Source: Patescibacteria group bacterium
GTDB lineage: Bacteria; Patescibacteriota; Minisyncoccia; Phycocordibacterales; JANLHH01
DNA: 38,910 bases
Assembly: GCA_038063375.1 (NCBI GenBank)
Contig: JBBTVG010000011.1
Coordinates: 1 to 38,910 of the forward strand
Direction: 5' to 3'
The notes under the pieces were generated by a model that saw nothing but the letters and a program-made list of their open reading frames with translations, was not told where the DNA came from and searched no databases. This document shows, in pieces, positions 30,540-38,855 of the stretch (position 1 is its first letter; every line of letters starts with the position of its first letter). Both the position numbers and the translations under genes were made by a program.

Positions 30540-30938
30540 TTACACGAATTCTATGCTGTCCCCCTCTTTCAAATATATGACTGCCTTTTTCCCGCCTGAT
30601 TTTATTCCCCTTTTCCCGCGAGAAAAAACTTTCTTTGCAGGAAGCACCATGGTATTCACCTTGATGGGATTCACCCCGTAAAGATGAAGAACCGCTTGTC
30701 GTATCTCTTCTTTGTTTGAGCGAGGGTCTACTTCAAAGATGTAGGTGTTCTTCATCGCTTCATCGGTCGCCTTTTCCGTCACACGCGGCCGCAAGAGCAC
30801 GTGAGAGAATGCGGACCTCCCGGTGACTACAGCCACGCCCTCTTTAGGCGCAGTCTTTGTTGTCTTCTTCTCTTCCACTCCCTTCTTTGCCGCAAAGCCT
30901 GCCACCTCGTCTTTTGTTTTTTTATTAAAAATCGCCAT
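30540..30938 (-). CDS. rplW: 50S ribosomal protein uL23
   Basis: The last about 90 of 132 residues are uL23: LLRPRVTEKATDEAMKNTYIFEVDPRSNKEEIRQAVLHLYGVNPIKVNTMVLPAK. The first about 40 residues (MAIFNKKTKDEVAGF...KKTTKTAPKEGVAV) are a Lys-rich extension. uL23 is the docking site of trigger factor and SRP at the tunnel exit. It lies seven bases after rplD. Confidence 0.95.
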   Translation of the reverse strand: MAIFNKKTKDEVAGFAAKKGVEEKKTTKTAPKEGVAVVTGRSAFSHVLLRPRVTEKATDEAMKNTYIFEVDPRSNKEEIRQAVLHLYGVNPIKVNTMVLPAKKVFSRGKRGIKSGGKKAVIYLKEGDSIEFV

Positions 30939-30945
30939 ATTATTT

Positions 30946-31668
30946 TTACGCCGTAACTGCTACCGTTCGTTTTGTCTTTTTCTCTTTTTCTTTTTCTTTC
31001 TGCTTGATCATCTTTCCCTCCAGAAAGTCCATGCTTTCTTTTGGTCCGACCATCACCAGGTATTTGTAGTTCAAGATATCAAGAGGGTTCAAGTTGTACA
31101 CTTCCTCGATCGCAATATTGCCGAAATTACCAAAGCTCTTGTATATTTTTTGATCTTTAGCGGTCGTCGTGATGAGAGTGGAATTGTTCTTTTTGTTTAA
31201 GACCCCATCAAACCCTTGAATACCTCCGAGCGCCGAGAGCACCCCGCGCGCTTGTGCTGTTTTTATTGCGTCAAAAACAAGCTTATCAACAAAGAGAATC
31301 TCATTGCTTCGCAGTTTTGCGGACAATACCGTATAAAGAGCTTTCGCCCTCATTTTCTTAGTGGTCTTTTTTGCGTAATTTTTCTCCTTTCGGGGACCGT
31401 GCGCAACACCGCCGCCAACCCAGATCGGGGAGCGAATAGAACCATGACGCGCTTGGCCGGTTCCTTTTTGCTTCCATGGTTTCTTACCGCCTCCGGAAAC
31501 CTCGCTTCTGTCTTTCGCATGCGCGACAGGCGTGCGCGCGTTTGATTGCATCGCCAATACCACCTGGTGCACCAAGTCACCGTTCCAAGACAGACCGAAC
31601 ACACTCTCGGGTAGCGCCACCTTTCCAACTTCGTCTCCTTTTTGGTTGTATACTTTTGCGTCCATCAT
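30946..31668 (-). CDS. rplD: 50S ribosomal protein uL4
   Basis: The protein (240 residues from the chosen start) has MDAKVYNQKGDEVGKVALPESVFG, the extended rRNA-binding loop with RSEVSGGGKKPWKQKGTGQARHGSIRSPIWVGGGVAHGP, and KKMRAKALYTVLSAKL. uL4 lines the exit tunnel with uL22 and in E. coli represses its own operon. A Lys/Glu-rich tail (MIKQKEKEKEKKTKR) closes it. ATG codons at 31680, 31668 and 31665 are all possible starts; 31668 or 31665 fit the family. I see no E. coli-type S10 leader. Confidence 0.95.
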   Translation of the reverse strand: MMDAKVYNQKGDEVGKVALPESVFGLSWNGDLVHQVVLAMQSNARTPVAHAKDRSEVSGGGKKPWKQKGTGQARHGSIRSPIWVGGGVAHGPRKEKNYAKKTTKKMRAKALYTVLSAKLRSNEILFVDKLVFDAIKTAQARGVLSALGGIQGFDGVLNKKNNSTLITTTAKDQKIYKSFGNFGNIAIEEVYNLNPLDILNYKYLVMVGPKESMDFLEGKMIKQKEKEKEKKTKRTVAVTA

Positions 31669-31688
31669 ACTGTATTGCACCGGGACAA

Positions 31689-32294
31689 TTATCCGGTTAT
31701 CTCAATGACTGTTCCTCGGCGACCCGGAATGGCTCCTGATACCGCCATCACGTTGTTTTCTTTATCAATGGCAACCACCTTCAGACGCTTAACCGTCACA
31801 CGATCGGCTCCCATTCGTCCTCCCATCCTTGTTCCTTTAAACACTCTCTGCGGGCCGGTTGCGCCGATAGAACCCGGTTCACGCTCGGAGTGTTTTTGGC
31901 CATGAGTACGCGGACCTCCGTGGAAACCATGACGCTTCACCACTCCTTGAAATCCTTTTCCTTTGCTCACTCCGCTGACCTCCACCACGTCGCCCGGCTC
32001 AAATGAAGACACATCAAACGAATCTCCGACTTTCATTTCACCAGGAGCGGTGCGGAATTCCTTGACGTATCGGAAGTTGCCGAGGCCTTTGAAATGCCCC
32101 TTTTCTGCTTTGTTGATGTTGCGAGGGTTTTTGGCACCATAGCCAACCTGCACCGCCTCGTAGCCGTCTTTTTCACCTGTCTTTACCTGGGTCACCACTA
32201 CGGGGCCAGCCGAAAGCAGTGTAACGGGAATGGCAGTACCATCTTCCGTAAATATCTGCGACATTTCTTCTTTTGTGCCTAAGATAAATTTCAT
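31689..32294 (-). CDS. rplC: 50S ribosomal protein uL3
   Basis: The 201-residue protein starts MKFILGTKEEMSQIFTEDGTAIPVTLLSAGP and includes VKRHGFHGGPRTHGQKHSEREPGSIGATGPQRVFKGTRMGGRMG, the uL3 core that reaches toward the peptidyl transferase centre. Gln in the GxQ-like position that is methylated in E. coli is not obvious here. The start at 32294 fits homologues; an ATG at 32312 would add six residues and has an AGAAG stretch seven bases before it. It lies about 100 bases after rpsJ. Confidence 0.95.
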   Translation of the reverse strand: MKFILGTKEEMSQIFTEDGTAIPVTLLSAGPVVVTQVKTGEKDGYEAVQVGYGAKNPRNINKAEKGHFKGLGNFRYVKEFRTAPGEMKVGDSFDVSSFEPGDVVEVSGVSKGKGFQGVVKRHGFHGGPRTHGQKHSEREPGSIGATGPQRVFKGTRMGGRMGADRVTVKRLKVVAIDKENNVMAVSGAIPGRRGTVIEITG

Positions 32295-32399
32295 AGAATG
32301 CAATTGGTTCATTTCGCTTCTCTGTATACGCGACGGGACAATACGAAATCCCTACGTCTACTACCCTATCTTGTTTTAGGCAATATCCGTCGTAGTACT

Positions 32400-32819
32400 T
32401 TACACCATTTTGACGTCAACGTTAACCCCCGAAGGAAGATTGAGATTGGTGAGGGCCTCAATGACCTTTGGCGACGGATTCAGTATGTCAATCAACCTTT
32501 TATGAGTTCTCATCTCAAATTGTTCTCGCGCATTCTTGTAAACGAACGCAGCTCGGTTGACGGTGTACTTTTTAATTTCCGTAGGAAGGGGTATCGGACC
32601 CACTACCTCTGCGTCATATCGGAGTGCCGTATCAATGATCTGCTTTACCGACGCGTCGAGCACTTTGTGCTCATACGCACGCACCCGTATGCGCAACTTT
32701 GACACTAACTCTTTTTTGGAAGACGCTTTGATCGTCTTTACTTTTTTCTCCGCATGTTTCTCTTTTGATTTTGCGGAAACGGCGGGTTTTTTCTTTGTTG
32801 TTTTTTCTGCTGTAGACAT
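32400..32819 (-). CDS. rpsJ: 30S ribosomal protein uS10 with a basic N-terminal extension
   Basis: Residues about 40-139 are uS10: [73 protein letters not shown]. The first about 38 residues ([20 protein letters not shown]) are Lys/Ala-rich and not part of the usual 100-residue protein. uS10 (NusE) lies in the head of the small subunit and also joins antitermination complexes. It starts the S10-type gene block after tuf, with a promoter candidate directly upstream. Confidence 0.95.
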   Translation of the reverse strand: MSTAEKTTKKKPAVSAKSKEKHAEKKVKTIKASSKKELVSKLRIRVRAYEHKVLDASVKQIIDTALRYDAEVVGPIPLPTEIKKYTVNRAAFVYKNAREQFEMRTHKRLIDILNPSPKVIEALTNLNLPSGVNVDVKMV

Positions 32820-32828
32820 AATGTATTA

Positions 32829-32856
32829 CCTATACCCCTTGGGTGTCTCATTGCAA
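32829..32856 (-). promoter_or_regulatory. Promoter candidate upstream of rpsJ
   Basis: Minus strand: TTGCAA (32851-32856), 16-base spacer, TATAGG (32829-32834). Only nine bases separate the -10 box from the rpsJ ATG, so the leader would be 2-3 bases. Confidence 0.4.
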
Positions 32857-32872
32857 CTGGTAAAATACGTAG

Positions 32873-32907
32873 GTTGTGGCAAGAAGCTTCGCTTCTTCGT
32901 CACAACC
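32873..32907 (-). terminator. Hairpin after tuf, terminator or processing site
   Basis: GTTGTG..AGAAG and CTTCTT..CACAAC pair across a 5-base loop. The downstream minus-strand bases (CTACGTATTTTACC) are only weakly U-rich, so termination may be partial. Confidence 0.5.
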
Positions 32908-32912
32908 ACAAA

Positions 32913-34106
32913 CTAGGCGATAACCTTTGTGACCACTCCCGCACCAACGGTTTTGCCGCCTTCTCGCACGGCGAAACGCTGTTGGTCCTCAAGGGCGATC
33001 GGAGCAACCAATTTTACATTAAAGGTAACAGTGTCGCCCGGCATCACCATTTCAGTACCCTCCGCCAATGTCACATCTCCGGTCACATCGGTCGTTCGGA
33101 TGTAGAACTGGGGCTTGTATCCGCTGAAGAATGGGGTGTGTCGGCCTCCTTCATCTTTCGTCAAGATATATACTTCTGCGGTAAACTCGGTGTGAGGGGT
33201 TACGGATCCCGGTGCCGCGAGCACCTGACCGCGAGTCACATCCTCTTTCTTAGTACCACGGAGAAGAATACCCGCGTTGTCTCCCGCCATACCCTTATCA
33301 AGGGATTTGTTGAACATTTCAATACCGGTTACCGTAGTTTTCGTGGTCGGTCTAATGCCGACGATCTCTATGTCACCGCCAACCTTGACCTCTCCGCGTT
33401 CGATCCTGCCGGTTACCACCGTTCCACGGCCTTCAATTGAGAAAACGTCTTCAATTGGCATCAAGAATGGTTTTTCAATATCACGTTCCGGTAATGGGAT
33501 GTAGGTATCAAGCGCGTCCATAAGTTCAAGGACCTTCTTTACCCATGGATCTTCTACTGACGTTGCCTCTGTGGCTTTGAGTCCCGAACCCCTGATAATG
33601 GGGGTGTTCGCACCGTCATATTTATACTTCGTTAAGATCTCGCGAACTTCTTCTTCCACCAGATCCACAAGATCAGGGTCGTCAACCATATCAACTTTGT
33701 TGATAAAGACAACGATTTTCGGAACACCTACCTGCTTTGCAAGCAAAATGTGCTCACGGGTCTGGGGCATCACGCCGTCAGTAGCCGCGACTACTAAAAT
33801 CGCACCGTCCATCTGCGCGGCGCCGGTGATCATATTCTTGATATAGTCTGCGTGACCAGGCGCATCGATATGCGCATAGTGGCGGGCATCCGTTTCATAT
33901 TCACTGTGGTGAAGAGAAATGGTGATACCTCGTGCTTTTTCTTCCGGAGCGTTGTCAATGTCGTCGACTTTCTCCAATTTTACCTTTTTTCCGGCCAAGT
34001 GGAGGGAATTCAAAATACCCGCCGTAAGCGTAGTCTTTCCATGGTCAACGTGCCCGATGGTTCCTACGTTTACATGTGGCTTGGACCTGTCAAATGCTTC
34101 TGCCAT
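32913..34106 (-). CDS. tuf: Elongation factor Tu
   Basis: The 397-residue GTPase begins [26 protein letters not shown], with the P-loop at 18-25, then DAPGHADY (Ala replaces the usual Cys before PGHADY), NKVDMVDD, and a GSGLKA motif. Domains 2 and 3 are intact ([48 protein letters not shown]). It brings aminoacyl-tRNA to the ribosome. The start at 34106 fits the family. It is separated from fusA by the NUDIX gene and by more than 600 bases of repeats, so it needs its own promoter; an inverted repeat (AGTATTGAG, 34128-34136 and 34153-34161) lies in its leader. Confidence 0.98.
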   Translation of the reverse strand: MAEAFDRSKPHVNVGTIGHVDHGKTTLTAGILNSLHLAGKKVKLEKVDDIDNAPEEKARGITISLHHSEYETDARHYAHIDAPGHADYIKNMITGAAQMDGAILVVAATDGVMPQTREHILLAKQVGVPKIVVFINKVDMVDDPDLVDLVEEEVREILTKYKYDGANTPIIRGSGLKATEATSVEDPWVKKVLELMDALDTYIPLPERDIEKPFLMPIEDVFSIEGRGTVVTGRIERGEVKVGGDIEIVGIRPTTKTTVTGIEMFNKSLDKGMAGDNAGILLRGTKKEDVTRGQVLAAPGSVTPHTEFTAEVYILTKDEGGRHTPFFSGYKPQFYIRTTDVTGDVTLAEGTEMVMPGDTVTFNVKLVAPIALEDQQRFAVREGGKTVGAGVVTKVIA

Positions 34107-34187
34107 ATGATTTTTTGTCTGACAATAAGTATTGAGTGCGCGAGAACATGGCCTCAATACTAACTACCAGATCTATTACAAATTAAT

Positions 34188-34279
34188 AAATAAAGGGTAT
34201 TAAACCCTTTGTTTCGTCTTCGCTCGGACGAAATGTAAAATCAGAATTTTCCATTTCGCTCCTCGCTAGCCGAAATAAA
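34188..34279 (+). repeat. Structured repeat P3, upstream of tuf
   Basis: Hairpin AAAGGGT/ACCCTTT as in P2, then outer stem TTTCG/CGAAA and inner stem CGAAAT-gt-AAAAT/ATTTT-cc-ATTTCG, with TCTTCGCTCGGA and CTCCTCGCTAGC between the stems. Both stems differ in sequence from P1 and P2 but stay paired. It lies 81 bases before the tuf ATG. Confidence 0.75.
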
Positions 34280-34298
34280 AAGGATCCGTATCCTTTTT
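34277..34298. terminator. Bidirectional terminator-like hairpin
   Basis: AAAAAGGAT (34277-34285) and ATCCTTTTT (34290-34298) around CCGT, with T-rich ends on both strands. It could stop read-through from the NUDIX gene toward tuf. Confidence 0.65.
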
Positions 34299-34299
34299 T

Positions 34300-34328
34300 C
34301 GTTCGTCTGCCGGCGGCAGGCACGAACG
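34300..34328. repeat. REP-like palindrome with CTGCCGGCGGCAG core
   Basis: Outer arms CGTTCGT/ACGAACG enclose CTGCCG/CGGCAG. The core resembles the second palindrome at 34389-34409. Confidence 0.7.
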
Positions 34329-34330
34329 CA

Positions 34331-34446
34331 AATAAAGGGCAAAAAAAGTACACCCTTTGTTTCAACGTCACTCGGACGCCGTATAAAACCTGCCTTGCCG
34401 GTAGGCAGGTCAGAGTTTTCCACGCGCTCCTCGTTTGTTGAAATAA
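34331..34446 (+). repeat. Structured repeat P4 with a palindrome inserted at its tip
   Basis: Same plan as P3: AAAGGG ... ACCCTTT hairpin (longer loop), outer stem TTTCAAC/GTTGAAA, inner stem CGTATAAAAC/GTTTTCCACG, and CACTCGGA and CTCCTCG between the stems. The tip of the inner stem holds the CCTGCC...GGCAGG palindrome at 34389-34409. Confidence 0.7.
34389..34409. repeat. REP-like palindrome inside P4
   Basis: CCTGCC (34389-34394) and GGCAGG (34404-34409) around TTGCCGGTA. It has replaced the 4-base loop that P3 shows at this place. Confidence 0.7.
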
Positions 34447-34500
34447 AAAACAACGCGAAATGCGGTGTACCTATACTAACAAATCGTAAAAAGAAGTCAA

Positions 34501-34603
34501 CCGAGCACTACTTTTACTAACTTCTCCATTGGGTATCTGTGGAAACAATAATTACATTATGCACCAAAAACCCCTTTGTTTCAATAGTAAAAGTGGTGCT
34601 CGG
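34501..34603 (-). mobile_element. 103-bp MITE-like element, copy D (inverted orientation)
   Basis: 17-bp inverted ends (one change in the left end), flanked by TCAA at 34497-34500 and 34604-34607. Its internal sequence is the reverse complement of copies A-C. The remaining bases to 34749 hold two GGGGTGACA motifs and nothing else I can name. Confidence 0.85.
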
Positions 34604-34749
34604 TCAACCCGGCGTACAGTTAACCTTATGGGGTGACAGTTTAGATGGATTGGGGTGACAAAGGGTAACCGTCCTTAAAACACGATATTCTGGCAAACAA
34701 AAATCAGCAATTGGCGTATTCCCCAAAGTCTAGCAGGATAAAGAGTTTT

Positions 34750-35286
34750 TTAGTCATTCTTTTGTCTAAAAATTTCCGCAAAAAAGAGTTGGTCCCTCAC
34801 TATGTTAAATGCAGTATTATAAAAACCCACTTCCCCATTTTTTACTTTCAGAACCTGCTCTTTTAAAATTTTCTGAGCATCTTTACTGTTAAGCCAGACA
34901 ACAGATAGATCATTCTTTTTTTCATCTTCCGTTCTCGTGTCTTCGCCCGTTTTTTTTATCACTTTGACAACAAAACACACTGTCTCGTATTCCTTTGCTT
35001 CCCTGTTCCTATACTCATGCACTCTCCCAATCTCTCCAAGGACTTCAACTTCAAAGTTTATTTCCTCATCGCACTCCCGCTTTATTTCTTTTTCAAAATC
35101 ATTGCTCTCCGCCCCGCCGCCTGCAAGTAAATAGAATCCGTGAACGGGATTGGTGACAAACCCAAACTTTCCCTCATTATCTATAACAACAGCTTTCACT
35201 GTCGTTCTTTTTTCAAAAACAGCCGGTTTCTCAAATTCCGGGTGCTCGAAAATATCTTCGTCTTTGATAGTCTTCAAGTATTCCAT
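34750..35286 (-). CDS. NUDIX hydrolase
   Basis: The 178-residue protein has a NUDIX fold: TTVKAVVIDNEGKFGFV strand region, then GGGAESNDFEKEIKRECDEEINFEV, where REC-DEE (residues 70-75) is the metal-binding REXXEE core; the Glu usually found seven positions before it is Asn. Substrate is unknown; the family hydrolyses nucleoside diphosphates linked to another group. The start at 35286 is chosen because TATAAT lies only six bases upstream; a longer frame from 35400 would cross this box. It is more A/T-rich than the genes around it and interrupts the fusA-tuf order, so it was probably acquired. Confidence 0.88.
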   Translation of the reverse strand: MEYLKTIKDEDIFEHPEFEKPAVFEKRTTVKAVVIDNEGKFGFVTNPVHGFYLLAGGGAESNDFEKEIKRECDEEINFEVEVLGEIGRVHEYRNREAKEYETVCFVVKVIKKTGEDTRTEDEKKNDLSVVWLNSKDAQKILKEQVLKVKNGEVGFYNTAFNIVRDQLFFAEIFRQKND

Positions 35287-35292
35287 TGTTTG

Positions 35293-35298
35293 ATTATA
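35293..35298 (-). promoter_or_regulatory. -10 box of the NUDIX gene
   Basis: Minus strand TATAAT followed by CAAACA and the ATG, the same 6-base spacing as at smpB, which implies a leaderless mRNA. No clear -35 box. Confidence 0.5.
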
Positions 35299-35431
35299 CA
35301 ACAAAAAGCCCCAAGCTCTTGATTCTTTTACAATCGTCAGTGTACCCGGGTGGGGACTTACCGTCAGCTTTTGCTTCAGTTGTCGGATCAGCTCCTGCAC
35401 CCGAAAAAGAAGGTGGGGGGGTTATGAGACG

Positions 35432-37576
35432 TTACTTTCTTGACGCAATAATAGTCTCCGCCACATTCTGCGGTACAATAGCGTAATGAGAGAATTCCAT
35501 CGTGAAACTTGCGCGTCCCTCGGTCATGGAACGCAGGGTTGTGATGTAACCAAACATCTCCGAGAGAGGCACGGTCGCTTTTATCGCCTTGCTCATGCCG
35601 CGTTCTTCCATACCTTCCACCTGACCCCGCCTTGAGGACAGATTGCCGGTAACGTCGCCCATGAATTGTTCCGGTGTCACCACTTCAACCTTCATCACCG
35701 GTTCAAGCAGTACGGCGCGTGCTTTCTTTGCCGCGTCCTGGAAGGACATGGAAGCCGCTATCTTGAATGCTATTTCCGATGAGTCCACTTCGTGAAACGA
35801 ACCGTCATAGAGATCCGCGGAAATATCAACCATAGGGAAACCGGCAACCACACCCTTCGCCATCGCTTCTTTGATGCCTTTTTCTACGGCGGGAATATAT
35901 TCCTGCGGAATGGCGCCTCCCTTAATACTGTTGACGAATTCAAATCCTTCACTGCGCTTCACGCTTTTCGGCAGATCCTCCACATCCACATTCTTGTCCA
36001 TCGGCTTCACTCTGATCTTCACGTGACCATACTGGCCGCGCCCGCCGGTTTGCTTCACATACTTTGTTTCCGCCGATGCTTCATTGGTGATCGTCTCTCG
36101 ATAGGCAACCTGCGGCTTTCCGACATTTGCTCCAACCCCGAATTCGCGCTTCATGCGGTCAACAAGCACTTCAAGGTGCAGTTCGCCCATTCCCCAAATA
36201 ACAGTCTCCGATGTTTCCGGATCGCTTGTTACTTTAAATGTCGGGTCCTCTGCAGAGAGACGGTTAAGCGCCATACCCATCTTTTCCTGATCGGCTTTTG
36301 TTTTCGGTTCAATTTTCAACGATACCACCGGCTCCGGGAAGTCAATTGCTTCCAGGGTGATCGGGTGCTCGTCGTCGCAGAGCGTGTCTGAAGTAACCGT
36401 GTTCTTGAGACCTATCGCGGCTGCAATTTCTCCCGCGTACACCTTCTTCACTTCTTCCCGCTCATTGGCGTGCATGCGCAAGATTCGCCCGATACGCTCT
36501 CTGTCTCCGGTACGCGCGTTATAGACATATGAACCCGCTTCAAGAGTTCCGGAATAGACGCGGAAATAGGTAAGCTGTCCTACGAACGGATCGGTTTGAA
36601 GCTTGAATGCCAGCGCGGTAAAAGGTTCATCGTCTGACGCGTGTCGCACGATCTCTTCTCCGGTTTTTGGATCAACTCCTTTTACCGGAGGAATGTCTAG
36701 CGGAGAAGGCAAGTAATCCACTACGGCATCAAGCACGAGTTGAACACCCTTGTTCTTCAACGCGGAACCGGTAAACACGGGAACAAGCGTATTCCCAATA
36801 ACCGCCTTGCGAGTGATCGCTTTCAACTGCTCAAGGGGAATTTCCTTTCCTTCCAGAAAATCATTCATCGCCTGTTCGTCATTTTCCACGATCTTTTCAA
36901 TGAGTTCAGCGTGGAATTTCTCCGCGTCAGCTTTCAAATATTCGGGGATCTCTTTTTCCACCACTTTACTGCCCATGTCTCCTTCAAAATAATAGGCTTT
37001 CATGCGGAGCAGGTCTATCACGCCTTCGTGTTTTTCTTCTTCCCCGATGGGGATCTGAAACCGTACGGCGCTTTTGGTGAGGCGATCCAAAATTGTTTTG
37101 TATGAATGTTCAAATGAAGCGCCTGTTCTATCCAGTTTATTGATGAAGCAAATGCGGGGTACATGATACTTGTCCGCCTGACGCCACACGGTTTCCGATT
37201 GCGGCTCTACGCCGGCAACGCCGTCAAATACCACCACGCCGCCATCGAGTACCTTCAAAGAACGTTCAACCTCAACGGTAAAATCAACGTGTCCGGGTGT
37301 ATCAATAATATTGAACCGGTGTTTAGCTTCTGTATTGGAATGATCGGCATAGGTTGGAGTCCAGAAAGCGGTCGTTGCGGCTGAGGTAATGGTGATGCCG
37401 CGTTCCTGCTCTTGTTCCATCCAGTCCATGATCGCCGTGCCTTCGTGCACCTCGCCGATCTTGTGCGAAACACCGGTATAAAACAACACGCGCTCGGAAG
37501 TCGTCGTCTTTCCGGCGTCAATGTGGGCGATAATCCCGATATTTCGTACTCTTTCTAAAGGATAGTCTCGTTGCAT
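35432..37576 (-). CDS. fusA: Elongation factor G
   Basis: The 714-residue GTPase starts [35 protein letters not shown], with the P-loop AHIDAGKT (17-24), switch region [18 protein letters not shown] and NKLDRTG. Domain IV has [13 protein letters not shown] and ends with [14 protein letters not shown]-type sequence ([15 protein letters not shown]), the EF-G mark that separates it from other translational GTPases. It drives translocation and, with RRF, ribosome recycling. A 45-base longer frame exists but its first residues do not fit. It follows rpsG by 157 bases. Confidence 0.98.
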   Translation of the reverse strand: MQRDYPLERVRNIGIIAHIDAGKTTTSERVLFYTGVSHKIGEVHEGTAIMDWMEQEQERGITITSAATTAFWTPTYADHSNTEAKHRFNIIDTPGHVDFTVEVERSLKVLDGGVVVFDGVAGVEPQSETVWRQADKYHVPRICFINKLDRTGASFEHSYKTILDRLTKSAVRFQIPIGEEEKHEGVIDLLRMKAYYFEGDMGSKVVEKEIPEYLKADAEKFHAELIEKIVENDEQAMNDFLEGKEIPLEQLKAITRKAVIGNTLVPVFTGSALKNKGVQLVLDAVVDYLPSPLDIPPVKGVDPKTGEEIVRHASDDEPFTALAFKLQTDPFVGQLTYFRVYSGTLEAGSYVYNARTGDRERIGRILRMHANEREEVKKVYAGEIAAAIGLKNTVTSDTLCDDEHPITLEAIDFPEPVVSLKIEPKTKADQEKMGMALNRLSAEDPTFKVTSDPETSETVIWGMGELHLEVLVDRMKREFGVGANVGKPQVAYRETITNEASAETKYVKQTGGRGQYGHVKIRVKPMDKNVDVEDLPKSVKRSEGFEFVNSIKGGAIPQEYIPAVEKGIKEAMAKGVVAGFPMVDISADLYDGSFHEVDSSEIAFKIAASMSFQDAAKKARAVLLEPVMKVEVVTPEQFMGDVTGNLSSRRGQVEGMEERGMSKAIKATVPLSEMFGYITTLRSMTEGRASFTMEFSHYAIVPQNVAETIIASRK

Positions 37577-37733
37577 GAAAAATCTAAATAATAAATAAAA
37601 ATTCTGCTTAAAAACTTTCAAAATGAGATGCGTGGCGAGGCGACAAAGAAAAAATGTATGAGTTGTGTGGATACACTACGATTACATTTTTTCTGCAGAC
37701 AACGAAGTCATGTGTTCATTTTGGAAGTTTTTT

Positions 37734-38204
37734 CTACCAAGCAAAGTGCGCAAATGCTTTGTTTGCTTCGGCCATCTTGTGGGTGTTCTCCCTCTTTCTG
37801 ATCGCCTCACCTTCGTTGTTACTTGCCGCGATAAGTTCTTCGGCGAGCCGTTCGTGCATCGGTTTGCCTTTCTTTGCTCGTGCCGCATCAATGATCCATC
37901 GGTACGCAAGCGCGATGCGCCGTTCGGGGCGCACTTCGCGCGGAACTTGATAGTTTGCACCGCCGATACGGCGTGAGCGCACTTCCATGAGCGGTCCCAC
38001 GTTCTTGATCGCGGCATCAAATATCTCCACCGGGTTCTCTTTCTTGGTTTTTTCCTTGATGATCGCAAAAGAATCATACACGATATCACGCGCGGTGTTC
38101 TTTTTGCCTCCCATCATGAGGTAATTGATGAACTGGCCTACTTTCTGGGAATTGTAGACATAGTCAGGGGAAGCCGGTATTCGATTTTTTACTGCTCGTC
38201 GCAT
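37734..38204 (-). CDS. rpsG: 30S ribosomal protein uS7
   Basis: The 156-residue protein has SQKVGQFINYLMMGGKKNTARDIVYDSFAII, IFDAAIKNVGPLMEVRSRRIGGANYQVPREVRPERRIALAYRWII and ANKAFAHFAW at the end, the uS7 signature. It nucleates the head of the small subunit and lies at the E site. In E. coli it represses the str operon by binding the rpsL-rpsG gap; here that gap is only 27 bases. Confidence 0.97.
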   Translation of the reverse strand: MRRAVKNRIPASPDYVYNSQKVGQFINYLMMGGKKNTARDIVYDSFAIIKEKTKKENPVEIFDAAIKNVGPLMEVRSRRIGGANYQVPREVRPERRIALAYRWIIDAARAKKGKPMHERLAEELIAASNNEGEAIRKRENTHKMAEANKAFAHFAW

Positions 38205-38231
38205 TGTTTAATTAAATTTAAAAACTATGTT

Positions 38232-38642
38232 TTACTTTGGAGCTTTGGCGCCGTAACGGCTGCGTGATTTCTTCCTGTTCTCAACACCCGATGCGTCCAA
38301 CATGCCTCGTACGATCGTATACCGTACGCCGGTAAGATCCTTCACGCGGCCACCGCGCAGTAATACCACCGAGTGTTCCTGCAGATTATGCCCCATGCCC
38401 GGAATATACGCGGTGACCTCCATACCGTTGGTAAGACGCACTCTGGCTATCTTTCGCAACGCTGAGTTCGGTTTTTTAGGCGTGGTGGTTGAAACCTTTA
38501 CGCATACCCCTCTCTTGAACGGAGACGGGTACCATACCGGCTTGTTCTCAATCGTGTTAAAACCGCGCGTCAAAGCGACGGTTTTACTCTTTCTTGTTCC
38601 TTTGCTTCGTCTTCGTTTTGTTAACTGATTGATTGTAGGCAT
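38232..38642 (-). CDS. rpsL: 30S ribosomal protein uS12
   Basis: The 136-residue protein starts [21 protein letters not shown] and has [60 protein letters not shown]. The decoding loops with the two key Lys (PKKPNS and GGRVKD) are intact; the usual PGVRYH appears as TGVRYT. The start at 38642 fits the family and not the longer frame that begins at 38720. It is the first gene of the str block. An insert of about ten residues compared with E. coli lies near [20 protein letters not shown]. Confidence 0.97.
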   Translation of the reverse strand: MPTINQLTKRRRSKGTRKSKTVALTRGFNTIENKPVWYPSPFKRGVCVKVSTTTPKKPNSALRKIARVRLTNGMEVTAYIPGMGHNLQEHSVVLLRGGRVKDLTGVRYTIVRGMLDASGVENRKKSRSRYGAKAPK

Positions 38643-38753
38643 ATGTGAGATAAAGGGATAAGGGCCTGGTACTTGTTTGCGCATGTCGCAATATTTCGCT
38701 CTCAAACAAAAACAAGGCATTTGCCCGTAGGCATTACTTTAATACGTTCCCAT

Positions 38754-38840
38754 AAAAAATGCAAGCCCGGTAGTAGAAAAAGGTATGGTCTCACCACAGG
38801 TGGGACGCGCAAGGCGCTATACCTTTTTTCACTACCGGGC
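38754..38840 (-). terminator. Long hairpin terminator upstream of rpsL
   Basis: Arms of about 22 bp (GCCCGGTAGT-GAAAAAGGTAT on each side, one mismatch) enclose two small hairpins (CTCACC/GGTGGGA and GCGC/GGCGC). On the minus strand the stem is followed by TTGCATTTTTT. It ends the transcript that enters from the right edge. Confidence 0.8.
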
Positions 38841-38855
38841 AAGCCTCCCTATTCT

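Noticed and set aside
34183-34453. Two minus-strand frames of 60-70 residues upstream of tuf
   Set aside because: They run through the structured repeats and palindromes; their sequence (for example LPTGKAG) is the translated palindrome, not a conserved protein.
11410-34603. CRISPR-like array from the repeated 103-bp elements
   Set aside because: The copies are thousands of bases apart, have inverted ends and target duplications, and no spacers or cas genes are present.
35287-35400. Longer NUDIX protein starting at GTG 35400
   Set aside because: The extra residues cross a TATAAT box six bases before the inner ATG and do not resemble the family N-terminus.
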